DNA of 61,921 bases from an uncultured Candidatus Saccharibacteria bacterium (GTDB lineage: Bacteria; Patescibacteriota; Saccharimonadia; Saccharimonadales; Saccharimonadaceae): positions 1 to 61,921 of the forward strand of contig CAPHDI010000004.1 of the NCBI GenBank assembly GCA_948623715.1. Direction: 5' to 3'. The notes under the pieces are model-generated. The model had not been told where the DNA came from and searched no databases. It saw only the letters and a program-made list of their open reading frames with translations. The position numbers and the translations under genes are program-made. Of the stretch, positions 1 through 9,329 are shown one piece after another (within the stretch, counting starts at the first letter, position 1; every line of letters begins with the position of its first letter).

Positions 1-1
1 C

Positions 2-979
2 CTAAAGTCCAGTGCACCCGCCCTTACTCTCTACGCTATTTGGCAACGAGTCTATAACTACAGTCTCGCTTACAACATGAATGGTGGTACCGGTACGATC
101 GCCACCCAGACAGCGAATGGACAAACAGCTACGAGCTATCAGTTTACGATTTCTAGTACAACACCAACGCGCTCTGGTTATACCTTCTTGGGATGGGGCA
201 ATGCCGCTAGTGATACTACTGCAAGTTATCAAGCCAACGGTAAAATCACCCTACAATCATCTGCCCCAACCAAAACCTTGTATGCAGTCTGGAAAGCATT
301 AAGTTGGTCAGAAATTACTACTATGCAGCAGATGAATCCGACAGCATGCAGTCAGGCACCGAGTAAAACGACGAAAACGCTTACGGATTCTCGCGATAAT
401 AACTCGTACACAATCATGAAGCTAGATGATGGACGCTGCTGGATGACGCAAGATATGCGACTTACTGGTAGTCGCGCTATCAATTCGACAGATTCCGATG
501 TCAGTGGCAACTACACTTATACTATCCCGGCATCAGTCGCCGCGTGGAACAATACCAGTGCAAACCTTCAGGCAGTCTATTATTCCGGTAGAGGTTACTA
601 CACCTGGTGCGTTGCTACAGCCGGAACATGTAGCATGGCGACAGCTGCAAATTCCACTGCGCCCAGTAGTATCTGTCCGAAAGGATGGAAGATGCCAACA
701 AAAACTGAATATACAACCCTTTTGAACGCTGCCGGTATCGCCGATAATGCAACCGGACGTTCGAAAATCATGAGTTCTCCATATAATTATAGCTACGCTA
801 GTCTAATATGGGGTGACGGCAGCGGGTTAACGAGTATGAATCTTGGGCGATATTGGACTAGTACGTCCGAAGATGCCGCACGCGCGTTCGTACTTGGTGT
901 ATGGCCGAGCGGCACCGGAGTCTACGGTGACGCTGGTCAAAAATTCTATGGACTCCCATTCCGCTGTGTCGCCCGTTAG
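2..979 (+). CDS. FISUMP-domain surface protein, 5' end outside window
   Basis: This is the last 325 codons of an exported protein. The frame is open to the window edge, so the start lies upstream. The first residues finish one InlB-type (Flg_new) repeat (LYAIW) and a complete second repeat follows, ending LYAVW near residue 98. The rest is a FISUMP domain with its usual landmarks: CWMTQDMRLTG, ICPKGWKMPT, GRYWTSTSE and a terminal RCVAR. FISUMP and InlB repeats are known from surface and secreted proteins; the ligand is unknown. A paralogous FISUMP domain occurs at 37601-39097. A strong terminator follows. Family assignment is good; function is not inferable. Confidence 0.85.
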   Translation, partial: LKSSAPALTLYAIWQRVYNYSLAYNMNGGTGTIATQTANGQTATSYQFTISSTTPTRSGYTFLGWGNAASDTTASYQANGKITLQSSAPTKTLYAVWKALSWSEITTMQQMNPTACSQAPSKTTKTLTDSRDNNSYTIMKLDDGRCWMTQDMRLTGSRAINSTDSDVSGNYTYTIPASVAAWNNTSANLQAVYYSGRGYYTWCVATAGTCSMATAANSTAPSSICPKGWKMPTKTEYTTLLNAAGIADNATGRSKIMSSPYNYSYASLIWGDGSGLTSMNLGRYWTSTSEDAARAFVLGVWPSGTGVYGDAGQKFYGLPFRCVAR

Positions 980-1002
980 ATCCTGATAAAACCGATTTCG
1001 CA

Positions 1003-1036
1003 TTAGAGGGTCAGAACTGGCCCTCTAAGCGTTTTT
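1003..1036 (+). terminator. Intrinsic terminator of the FISUMP gene
   Basis: A stem of TTAGAGGG with CCCTCTAA is followed by TTTTTT. Confidence 0.85.
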
Positions 1037-1215
1037 TAAGAAAAGCTTGCTCTGACCGCACTCTTCCGAAAAACTCGTCAAATCGACGAAAAATAGCCTT
1101 AAAACGCAAATTGACATAAGAGTTTTACGAAAAATCATCAAAAATCATAAAATCACTAGCTCCGCAACAGAGATAGCTTGCATGACATAGTTACAAAATT
1201 CGGCAGAACTGCCGC

Positions 1216-1243
1216 AAAATAGCCCCGAAAATGGGGCTATTTT
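1216..1243. terminator. Bidirectional terminator downstream of rpoC
   Basis: A perfect 11-bp stem (AAAATAGCCCC with GGGGCTATTTT) has A and T runs on both sides. It can stop rpoBC transcription and read-through from the FISUMP gene. The rest of 980-1281 shows no gene. Confidence 0.8.
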
Positions 1244-1281
1244 ACTGATTTCGGCCGAAAATCTAGAGAAATCTATGAATT

Positions 1282-4200
1282 TTACAGCTCAGCAACTTCT
1301 TCAGCAGAAGGAGTGCTCTCCATATCTGCAGTCTCAGCAGCGACCTCCTCGGCTTCGGCATCAGACAGCTTCAGCGGAGTAACACCAGTACCGACTGGGA
1401 TCTTGCGGCCGATGATGACGTTCTCTTTCAAGCCGTTGAGGCGGTCGACGCGACCGTTGATGGCGGCATTGATGAGGACGCGAGTCGTATCCTGGAAGGA
1501 TGCGGCCGAGAGGAAGGAGTCGGACCAGATCGAAACCTTGGTAATACCGAGGAGTAGGCTCTGGTAGGTAGCCGGCTGGCGACCTTTTTCTTCGAGTTCT
1601 TTATTCTCAGCGATGATAGCTGCCTTCGAGACGATATCACCAGAGACGAAGCTAGAATCACCGGCATCGTCGATCATGACGCGGCTAAACATCTGGCGGA
1701 CGATAATCTCAAGGTGCTTTGCGGAGATCTCGTGGCCCTGCGCGGCATAGACGGAGATAACGTCGTTCATGATGTAGCGAGCGGTTTCCTCGGCGCCCTT
1801 GTAGCGGAGAAGATCCTGGAGGTTCAAGGAACCGGTGGTGATACGATCACCAGCCTTGAGACGGTCGCCATCCTGGACAAGGAGCTCGGCGTCGTTTGGA
1901 ATCTCGAGCTTGACTGCGGCGCCAGCTTCAGCGACGACGATGATAGCGTCGTTAGTGAGCTGAGCGTTACCGTCGACTGGGGAGACAAGTGGTTCGTCAC
2001 CTTTACCTTTGTCGGCGATGACGTCGCCAGCCTTGACACCGGCACCGTCTTTCACACGAGGTTTGCGGCCTTCAAGGAGGAGACGGAAGGTATCGCCGGA
2101 ATCTGGGGTAACCGTAACGATGTAGCGGTTATTCTCCTCGACGATACTGATCGTACCGTCGGCTGGGGAGACGTAAGCTTGACCTTTCGGGACGCGAGCT
2201 TCGAGAAGCTCTTCGACACGCGGAAGACCGCGAGCGATAGCACCGGAGCCGGCGACACCGGAGCCGTGCTTCGTATCGAGCGTAAGCTGCGTACCTGGCT
2301 CACCGAGGGACTGCGCGGCGATGACGCCGACTGGCTGGTTCGCCTCGACGAGAGCACGAGTAGACATGTCGACGCCGTAAGCCTTGCGCGGGACGCCGCT
2401 GACAGCGGTCGTAGTAAGGACGGACTGGATCTTGACCATGTCGATCTTGTCGTCGTTCTCGATCTGCTCAGCCATTTCTTTCGTGATTAATTCACCAGCA
2501 GCGACGTAGCCTGGGACTGGCTCGGCGGTATAGCGGCCAGCGATGCGAGCGGCAAAGCCGATACCAGTATACTCGGATTCGCTACGATAGACGGCGAAGC
2601 CAGGATCCGGAGCTTCCTCATCGGTCGTGAAGACATCTTGAGCGACGTCGACGAGACGACGAGTGAGGTAGCCAGAGTCGGCAGTACGAAGGGCGGTCGA
2701 GACCTGCCCCTGACGTGCACCACGAGTAGCAATGAAGGATTCGAGGGTGTTGAGACCTTTCTTGTAGCTAGACTTGACCGGAAGCTCGATTTCGTTGTTG
2801 TTAATGTCGACCATGATACCGATCTCAGCGGAAGCGAGCTTAATGTTAGACACGCTACCACGAGCACCAGAGTTGACCATGACGGCGATATCGGTATCCA
2901 TACTAGCAAGCTTGTCCTTGAGGAAGTCAGAAATCTTCTTATCGATATCGCGCCAGTTAGCCACGGTAAGATTATAACGCTCTTCTTCGGTAACGAGACC
3001 CTGGTCATATTGTTCCTGGATGAGAGCGGTCTTCGCGTCACCTTCAGCGATAAAGTCGTCAATCTCAGCATAAGTCGGGTAATCGTCCTTCGCGGTGGAG
3101 ACCGAAGCAATGGTCTCGTATTCGAAGGCGAGATTCTTGACAGCGTCAGCGGTCTTGACGGTCATCTCAGAGCCGTAGAGGTCGAAGATGTCGGCCATGA
3201 CTTTCTTGAGCTGTTTGCTGGTCTGGACGGAGTTATCGTAAGGGTAATCTTTCGGGAGGATTTCGTTGAAAATTACGCGACCGAGAGTAGTATTACGAAT
3301 CTCGCCCTTCGCGAAGACGCGAATCGGAGTCTGAAGAGCGATTGCGCCCTGGTCGTAGGCCATCTCAGCTTCATAGACGGAGCTAAACGGCTTGACTTTG
3401 TCAGTCTCGGTACCAGGCTTGTCGTAAGTAAGGTAGTAGATACCAAGCACGACATCCTGATAAATCGCAAGCACTGGCGCACCATCGGCCGGCTTCAACA
3501 AGTTTTTACCAGCGGACATAAGTTCGCGAGCCTCAGCCTGAGCAGCGTCGGAAAGCGGAAGGTGGACCGCCATCTGGTCACCATCGTAGTCAGCGTTAAA
3601 GCCGGAGGCGACGAGCGGGTGGAGCTGGATAGCCTTACCCTCGATAAGCTTTGGTTGGAAAGCCTGGACAGAAAGACGGTGAAGCGACGGAGCGCGGTTA
3701 AGGAGGACATATTTGCCCTTAATCACCTCATCGAGACCATCCCAGACGACAGCTTCGCTAGCATCGATCATGCGGGTAGCAGAGCGGATGTTTGCAGCAT
3801 ATTCATTTGCGATCAACCAAGAGATAACAAACGGTTTGAAAAGTTCAAGCGCCATCTGCTTCGGGAGACCACATTCATTGAGCTTCAAGGTCGGACCGAC
3901 GACGATTACAGAGCGGCCAGAGTAATCGACACGCTTACCGAGAAGGTTCTGACGGAAGCGCCCCTGTTTACCCTTGAGAAGGTCAGAGATACTTTTGAGC
4001 TTGCGTCGACCATTCTGAGCATTAGCACTACGGCTGCCGTGGACGGCGGAGTTATCGATCAGAGCGTCGACAGCTTCCTGAAGCATGCGCATTTCGTTAT
4101 GACGGATGACGGCAGGAGCGTTAAGCTCGATAAGTTTCTTCAAGCGATTGTTACGGTTAATAACGCGGCGATAGAGATCGTTAAGATCGGAAGTCGCGAA

Positions 4201-5145
4201 GCGGCCACCGGGGAGAGCGATCATCGGACGTAGGTCTGGCGGGATGACTGGTACAACGGTAAGAACAAGGTCGATCGGCTTGATACCAGCAGCTTCCATG
4301 CCTTCGAGGACTTTGAGGCGCTTCATGATGCGCTTCTGTTTCTGCCCCTTAGTATTCTCAGCCTCTTCGCGAAGCTCGGAGATCATAGTCTTAAGGTCGA
4401 TTTCCTGGAGCAAACGCTCGATAGCGGTCGCGCCCATTTCGACTTCGACGAGATCGAGATATTCTTCAGGGAGATTGCGATAGGCCTGCTCGGTGATGAC
4501 GGCGCCTTTCTGGAGACCTTCGAGTGCGCTCTTGCGAGCCTGATAATCGGTTTCGAGGGCTTCAGTTTCCTTTGCCTGCTCGTCAGCTAGTGCAGTAACA
4601 TTTGCGTTCTTGTCGCTGGCAAGTTGTTCGTAGCGCAAGCGAATCGCTTCGCGAGCGGCTTCAGTCGTCGCGTTGAGATCTTCAAGCGTGCGAGCGATCT
4701 CTTCGTCTTTTGCTTCGATAATCAAGTAAGAAGCAAAGTAGACAACTTTTTCGATATTTTTTACAGTTAAGTTCAAAAGTACACTAAGGGCGCTCGGTGT
4801 ACCGCGCATAAACCAGATGTGCGCAACTGGCGCAGCTAAGGTAATGTGCCCCATGCGCTCACGGCGAGCGATTGACTTCGTGACGAGGTTACCTTCCTTG
4901 TCGACAGCAGCTTCGCGTGAGCGGACACCTTTAAGTTTCGAATCGTGTGGATTAATATCTTTGACCGGACCGAAAATCCTTTCACAGAATAGACCGTCAC
5001 GTTCTGGTTTTTGGGTACGATAGTTGATCGTCTCCGGCTTCAAGACTTCGCCGTAACTCCAGCCGAGGATGTCTTCCTTGCTGGCGACGCTAAGCCGAAT
5101 CGAGTCAAAATCGTTGGCGCTAATGTAATTATCCATCCAAGCCAT
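1282..5145 (-). CDS. rpoC: RNA polymerase subunit beta-prime
   Basis: Large catalytic subunit of RNA polymerase, 1287 aa. The active-site motif at residues 517-523 reads NADYDGD instead of NADFDGD. The trigger-loop region GEPGTQLTLDTKH (about 948-960) is intact. The N-terminal zinc ribbon expected after RDGLFCERIFGPVKD (residues 49-63) has no cysteine cluster. The second zinc site is also gone: TDEEAPD replaces EEDCG near 841 and LTTTAVSGVPRKAYG near 910 lacks the three cysteines. The ATG lies 1 nt after the rpoB stop, with its ribosome site inside the last rpoB codons, so translation is probably coupled. Length and order match the family; the lost zinc ligands are the oddity. Confidence 0.98.
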   Translation of the reverse strand: MAWMDNYISANDFDSIRLSVASKEDILGWSYGEVLKPETINYRTQKPERDGLFCERIFGPVKDINPHDSKLKGVRSREAAVDKEGNLVTKSIARRERMGHITLAAPVAHIWFMRGTPSALSVLLNLTVKNIEKVVYFASYLIIEAKDEEIARTLEDLNATTEAAREAIRLRYEQLASDKNANVTALADEQAKETEALETDYQARKSALEGLQKGAVITEQAYRNLPEEYLDLVEVEMGATAIERLLQEIDLKTMISELREEAENTKGQKQKRIMKRLKVLEGMEAAGIKPIDLVLTVVPVIPPDLRPMIALPGGRFATSDLNDLYRRVINRNNRLKKLIELNAPAVIRHNEMRMLQEAVDALIDNSAVHGSRSANAQNGRRKLKSISDLLKGKQGRFRQNLLGKRVDYSGRSVIVVGPTLKLNECGLPKQMALELFKPFVISWLIANEYAANIRSATRMIDASEAVVWDGLDEVIKGKYVLLNRAPSLHRLSVQAFQPKLIEGKAIQLHPLVASGFNADYDGDQMAVHLPLSDAAQAEARELMSAGKNLLKPADGAPVLAIYQDVVLGIYYLTYDKPGTETDKVKPFSSVYEAEMAYDQGAIALQTPIRVFAKGEIRNTTLGRVIFNEILPKDYPYDNSVQTSKQLKKVMADIFDLYGSEMTVKTADAVKNLAFEYETIASVSTAKDDYPTYAEIDDFIAEGDAKTALIQEQYDQGLVTEEERYNLTVANWRDIDKKISDFLKDKLASMDTDIAVMVNSGARGSVSNIKLASAEIGIMVDINNNEIELPVKSSYKKGLNTLESFIATRGARQGQVSTALRTADSGYLTRRLVDVAQDVFTTDEEAPDPGFAVYRSESEYTGIGFAARIAGRYTAEPVPGYVAAGELITKEMAEQIENDDKIDMVKIQSVLTTTAVSGVPRKAYGVDMSTRALVEANQPVGVIAAQSLGEPGTQLTLDTKHGSGVAGSGAIARGLPRVEELLEARVPKGQAYVSPADGTISIVEENNRYIVTVTPDSGDTFRLLLEGRKPRVKDGAGVKAGDVIADKGKGDEPLVSPVDGNAQLTNDAIIVVAEAGAAVKLEIPNDAELLVQDGDRLKAGDRITTGSLNLQDLLRYKGAEETARYIMNDVISVYAAQGHEISAKHLEIIVRQMFSRVMIDDAGDSSFVSGDIVSKAAIIAENKELEEKGRQPATYQSLLLGITKVSIWSDSFLSAASFQDTTRVLINAAINGRVDRLNGLKENVIIGRKIPVGTGVTPLKLSDAEAEEVAAETADMESTPSAEEVAEL

Positions 5146-5146
5146 C

Positions 5147-8100
5147 TTACAACTCCTCTCCTAAGTCAAGCGATGCGTCATCTTCATCGTCGAGATCCAT
5201 CTCGCCTAAGCCATCCGGTTCGTCGAGGTCTTCCGCATCAGTTATTTCTACCCCTTCATCATCAAGCATATCCTTGATTTCGTCATCTTCATCATCGAGA
5301 TCTACCATCGTCTTGACAGCGTCTTGCTGCATACCATGCTGCGCATAGATTAAGCGATCGTCGCGCTGCTTCTCGATTTCGCGGGAAGTTTTTTCGATAA
5401 CTTCGCCGGCGTCGGTAGAATTACCGTGATCGAGCAGGTCGACTTTAAGGCCGAGGCCCTGGAATTCCTTCACAAGAACGTTAAAGCCTTCGGGGAGCTT
5501 CGGACCTTCGATCGGTTCGCGTTTGATGATACTTTCGTAAGCTTTGGCACGGCCATAGACATCATCAGACTTAATCGTGAGCATTTCCTGCAGGGCAGTA
5601 GCGGCACCATAAGCTTCGAGAGCCCACACCTCCATTTCCCCGAAACGCTGACCACCATTCTGCGCCTTACCACCGAGCGGCTGCTGAGTGACGGCAGTGT
5701 ATGGACCAGTCGAGCGGGCGTGAATCTTATCTTCGACCATGTGATGAAGTTTCAGCATATGCATGACACCGACGGAAGTGCGTTCGTTAAACGGCTCACC
5801 GGTGAGACCATCGTAGAGCTGGACGCGGCCATCGCGAGCGTAGCCAGCTTTCTCGAGCTCATCGGAAATTACTTCATCAGGGACGCCGTTAAAGGACGGC
5901 GTAGCGACTTCGTAACCGAGAGCGCGAGCAGCCATACCAAGGTGAGTCTCGAAGAGCTGACCGAGGTTCATACGGCTAGGCACACCCATTGGGCTAAGCA
6001 AGACGTCGATCGGGGTACCGTCGGCCATGAATGGCATATCTTCGACCGGGAGAATCCGGGAAACGACACCTTTGTTACCGTGACGACCAGCGATCTTATC
6101 ACCGACGCTAATCTTGCGCATTTCGGCGACGTAGATTTTAATTTGCTTGATCACGCCAGCTTTAAGTTCGTGACCTTGTTCACGAGTATAGATACGGACG
6201 CCGACGACCTTACCAGCAGAAGAACCATTCATGCGGACAGAGGTGTCGCGGACATCTTTGGCTTTTTCACCGAAGATCGCGCGAAGGAGGCGCTCCTCAG
6301 AGCTAAGTTCCTGCTCGCCCTTCGGGGTAATCTTACCGACGAGAATATCGCCTGGCAAGACTTCGGAACCGACGACGACGATACCTTCTTCGTCGAGGTG
6401 GCGAAGGCTACGCTCAGGTACATTCGGGATATCGCGAGTAACCTGCTCAGGACCGAGCTTGGTCTCGCGGACTTCGACGTCGAAATCTTTAATGTTAATA
6501 GAGGTCAATTTATCATCTTCGACGAGGCGCTGAGAGATGACAATAGCGTCATCCATGTTATAACCGCGCCACGGCATGAAGGCAACGAGAAGATCTTTAC
6601 CGAGGGCGAGCTCGCCGTTAGTGACGGAAGCGCCTTCAATGAGAATGTCGCCTTTCTTGACTTTCTGACCACGAGCGACGATTACGCGCTGGTTATAACA
6701 GCGGTCATCGTTAGTCTTCTCGAAGTGTTCGACTTTGTATTCTTTCTCGCCATCTTTATATTTAACGACGACGGAGACACCATCAGCACGGACGACTTCA
6801 CCAGCGCCCTCAGCGACAATAACCTGAGAAGTGTTCATGGCGACTTCGTGTTCGATACCAGTACCGACGACCGGAGCGTCGTTTTTCAGCAATGGGACAG
6901 CCTGTTTCTGCATGGCGCAGGCCATGAGTGAGCGGTCAACACGGTTCTTCTCGACGAATGGAATCAAGCTCGCACTCGTACCAAGAATTTCCTTGTGAGC
7001 AGCATCAATATGCGTGACCTGGCTGGAAGCGACCTGGCTCGGGCGACCATGAACACGAGCAGAGACCCATTCCTCGACGAATTCACCCTTATCGTTTAGC
7101 TTCACGCTGGCGTCGGCGATGACCATGTTTTCCTCATGGGCGGCATCGACGTAGACGACTTCATCAGTGACTTTACCGTCTTTGACGACACGATAAGGCG
7201 CCTCGATGAAACCGTATTCATTCACGCGAGCGTAAGTCGCGAGGTTAAGTACGAGACCGACGTTACCACCTTCTGGCGTCTCGACGGTACAGATACGACC
7301 ATAGTGAGTTGGGTGGGCATCGCGGACATCGAAGCCGGCGCGCTCACGGGTAAGACCGCCAGGACCCATACTAGAGAGACGGCGCTTGTGAGCGAGCTCA
7401 GAGTAACCGTTGACTTCGTCCATGAGCTGGGAAAGCTGTGAGCTAGAGAAGAATTCTTTCACAGCAGCGACAACTGGGCGAGAGTTGAGAAGCTGGGACG
7501 GAGTGACCTCTTTCGGGTCGGCCATAAGCATGCGGTCGAGAATATTACGCTGTAGGCGCAACATACCGAGGCGGAATTGGCGCTGGACAAGCTCCCCGAC
7601 GAGTTTGACACGACGGTTAGCGAGCGAGTCGATATCGTCAGCAGGCTCCTGAGTATTATTAAGACGGATGATTTCTTTGATGATGGCGACGAGGTCTTTC
7701 ATCTGTAGAGTGCGGTGAGTTTCGTCGTTTGGCGTATCAAAGCCAAGGCGCTGATTGAGCTTATAGCGACCAACACGAGAGCTATCATAACGGCGATAGT
7801 CGAAGAAAGTATGCTCGATCATGCTCTTCGCGTTTTCGACGGTCGCGAGGTCGCCCGGACGAAGGCGGCGATAGACCTCAAGAAGGGCGCTTGGCTGGCT
7901 AGTCGAAGTGTCCTTGTCGAGGGTGGCACTAATGTAGCTGACCGGCCCATTATCGACATCAGCAAAAGTCTCGCGAATCTTCTCATCCTCAGCGACACCA
8001 AGGGCGCGCAAGAATGTCGTAACCGGAATCTTGCGACGGCGGTCGATTTTGACGCTGATACAGCCATTCTGAGCGGTCTCGAATTCAAGCCAAGCTCCGC

Positions 8101-8584
8101 GACCAGGAATAACCTTCGCGCCATAGTAATTCCGGCCATTGATTTCATCGGCAGTGAAGAATACGCCAGCCGAGCGGACGAGCTGCGAGACGACGACACG
8201 CTCAGTACCGTTAATAATGAAAGTCGCACGATCAGTCATCCAGGGGTAATCGCCGAAGTAGATATCCTGCTCTTTAATCTCGCCAGTGACCTTATTGGTT
8301 AATTCGACCTTGACATGCAGCGGCGCAGCATAAGTCGAGAGATTATATTTCGCAGTTTTCTCGTCTTCAAGCGGTTGTTTGAAATAATAATCTTTAAACC
8401 TCAGTGACAACTTATTACCGTTGTAGTCGTCAATTGGGTTTAGTTCGTTAAAGACTTCGCGAAGTCCAGACTCAACAAAATCCCTCCAGCTATCAGTCTG
8501 GTGGGAAATGAGATCTGGAATCGGAAGCGCCTGGTCGCCCTCAGTGAAGAATACACGACGACCATTAGTTGATGGTTTGCTCAC
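5147..8584 (-). CDS. rpoB: RNA polymerase subunit beta
   Basis: Beta subunit of RNA polymerase, 1145 aa, GTG start with AGAGGA upstream. The rifampicin region is recognisable (SSSQLSQLMDE, AHKRRLSSMGPGGLTRERAG). The residues equivalent to E. coli D516, H526 and S531 are unchanged, so no resistance allele is visible. The usual ETPEGPNIG motif reads ETPEGGNVG. The C-terminal 45 residues are strongly acidic. First gene of the rpoB-rpoC operon. The L10/L12 genes that often precede rpoB are absent upstream, where a promoter and structured leader sit instead. Confidence 0.98.
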   Translation of the reverse strand: MSKPSTNGRRVFFTEGDQALPIPDLISHQTDSWRDFVESGLREVFNELNPIDDYNGNKLSLRFKDYYFKQPLEDEKTAKYNLSTYAAPLHVKVELTNKVTGEIKEQDIYFGDYPWMTDRATFIINGTERVVVSQLVRSAGVFFTADEINGRNYYGAKVIPGRGAWLEFETAQNGCISVKIDRRRKIPVTTFLRALGVAEDEKIRETFADVDNGPVSYISATLDKDTSTSQPSALLEVYRRLRPGDLATVENAKSMIEHTFFDYRRYDSSRVGRYKLNQRLGFDTPNDETHRTLQMKDLVAIIKEIIRLNNTQEPADDIDSLANRRVKLVGELVQRQFRLGMLRLQRNILDRMLMADPKEVTPSQLLNSRPVVAAVKEFFSSSQLSQLMDEVNGYSELAHKRRLSSMGPGGLTRERAGFDVRDAHPTHYGRICTVETPEGGNVGLVLNLATYARVNEYGFIEAPYRVVKDGKVTDEVVYVDAAHEENMVIADASVKLNDKGEFVEEWVSARVHGRPSQVASSQVTHIDAAHKEILGTSASLIPFVEKNRVDRSLMACAMQKQAVPLLKNDAPVVGTGIEHEVAMNTSQVIVAEGAGEVVRADGVSVVVKYKDGEKEYKVEHFEKTNDDRCYNQRVIVARGQKVKKGDILIEGASVTNGELALGKDLLVAFMPWRGYNMDDAIVISQRLVEDDKLTSINIKDFDVEVRETKLGPEQVTRDIPNVPERSLRHLDEEGIVVVGSEVLPGDILVGKITPKGEQELSSEERLLRAIFGEKAKDVRDTSVRMNGSSAGKVVGVRIYTREQGHELKAGVIKQIKIYVAEMRKISVGDKIAGRHGNKGVVSRILPVEDMPFMADGTPIDVLLSPMGVPSRMNLGQLFETHLGMAARALGYEVATPSFNGVPDEVISDELEKAGYARDGRVQLYDGLTGEPFNERTSVGVMHMLKLHHMVEDKIHARSTGPYTAVTQQPLGGKAQNGGQRFGEMEVWALEAYGAATALQEMLTIKSDDVYGRAKAYESIIKREPIEGPKLPEGFNVLVKEFQGLGLKVDLLDHGNSTDAGEVIEKTSREIEKQRDDRLIYAQHGMQQDAVKTMVDLDDEDDEIKDMLDDEGVEITDAEDLDEPDGLGEMDLDDEDDASLDLGEEL

Positions 8585-8722
8585 AGTTTCCTCTCTTATT
8601 TAGTGTTGATAATCTCCACTCTAACACCCTGAGATTAAACATCTGCGAGAGCGTATGAGTTTGTAGCGCCGAAGATTACTGCGGAGTCTCAATACCCAGA
8701 TTCGCCATCCCTGGGGATTCTA

Positions 8723-8746
8723 GTTCTCAATGTTTATTTTGAGAAC
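8723..8746 (-). other. Hairpin in the rpoB leader
   Basis: A perfect 8-bp inverted repeat, GTTCTCAA and TTGAGAAC, separated by 8 nt, lies in the roughly 190-nt untranslated leader of rpoB. It has no T run, so it is probably a leader structure rather than a terminator. Confidence 0.5.
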
Positions 8747-8776
8747 CCAAACACCGCACACTACTTCTTGTACCTT

Positions 8777-8804
8777 ATTATACAAAATTTTTAGATTATT
8801 TCAA
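8777..8804 (-). promoter_or_regulatory. Promoter of rpoB-rpoC
   Basis: TTGAAA (8799-8804), 16-bp spacer, TATAAT (8777-8782) on the minus strand. A palindromic repeat abuts the -35 box. Confidence 0.75.
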
Positions 8805-8827
8805 TAGTTTTTCGCAAAATCGAAAAG

Positions 8828-8981
8828 CTATTGCTGGCTGCGTCGCATCACGGCTTCGCCGTTCCCGCAGTCGTAGCGGCTAGAGAAAATGTGAACATTT
8901 TCTCTGCCTATAGCCACTCCTGCGTCGCTCGAAGAAAGGAGTAAACTTCTTTCTCGCTCGCTATCCTCGCCAGTTCAATAG
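8828..8981 (-). repeat. Palindromic element A, upstream of the rpoB promoter
   Basis: About 154 bp bounded by CTATTG and CAATAG. Read on the minus strand it starts AACTGGCGAGGATAGCGAGC, has an inner hairpin with AGTTTACT, then GAGCGACGCAG, then a second module with the perfect hairpin AGAGAAAATGT/ACATTTTCTCT and a further CGACGCAGCCAG. It shares its core with elements B (28407) and F (32941). AAAAACTATTG is repeated directly on both sides, the second copy running into the -35 box. Confidence 0.7.
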
Positions 8982-9006
8982 TTTTTTAAAAATGTTGCGA
9001 AATTCC

Positions 9007-9106
9007 AAAAAACCACCTTCTCAACGGTTTGGAGGTGGCTTTTTGAACATATAAGCTCTCAACTTTTTTATGTTGGCTCGCAGTTAGCCTTATGTTCTTT
9101 CGAACT
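9007..9106 (-). ncRNA. Candidate small RNA, about 100 nt
   Basis: A minus-strand promoter at 9113-9141 and a terminator at 9007-9038 (CCACCT with AGGTGG, then TTTTTT) define a transcript of about 100 nt. It has no credible gene; the longest reading frame with an ATG is 9 codons. GAACATAAG can pair with CTTATATGTTC and enclose the stem GGCT/AGCC. It does not look like SRP RNA, tmRNA, tRNA or RNase P. Identity unknown. Confidence 0.45.
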
Positions 9107-9112
9107 ATTTTC

Positions 9113-9141
9113 ATTATAACTCATGCTTAAACGAATAGCAA
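9113..9141 (-). promoter_or_regulatory. Promoter of the candidate small RNA
   Basis: TTGCTA (9136-9141), 17-bp spacer, TATAAT (9113-9118) on the minus strand. Confidence 0.6.
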
Positions 9142-9156
9142 TAGTTTTCAAGGTTT

Positions 9157-9229
9157 TGTTGTATTTTTTACAACATTTAGTGTTTTATCTCTGTATTTTC
9201 CGCGTAATTGTATATTGTAATTTTTACAA
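9157..9229 (+). promoter_or_regulatory. Two operator-like inverted repeats
   Basis: TGTTGTA-TTTTTT-TACAACA and a related TTGTAATTTTTACAACA lie about 50 bp apart, just before the -35 box of the next gene and between two divergent promoters. The shared TTGTA...TACAACA pattern suggests binding sites for one regulator; none is identified. Confidence 0.4.
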
Positions 9230-9232
9230 CAG

Positions 9233-9261
9233 TTGACTATGAGATGTAGATATGGTAGGAT
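9233..9261 (+). promoter_or_regulatory. Promoter of the JAMM-like gene at 9330
   Basis: TTGACT, 17-bp spacer, TAGGAT. Confidence 0.6.
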
Positions 9262-9329
9262 TATAGACAACCTGACACCGTATTTTAAAAATCCTACTAT
9301 ACTTGAGAAATTCTATTCGGAGGTGGAGA

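Noticed and set aside
1714..6931. Long open frames on the plus strand across rpoC and rpoB (up to 531 codons)
   Set aside because: They are antisense shadows of two certain genes, lack ribosome sites and promoters, and give no recognisable protein.
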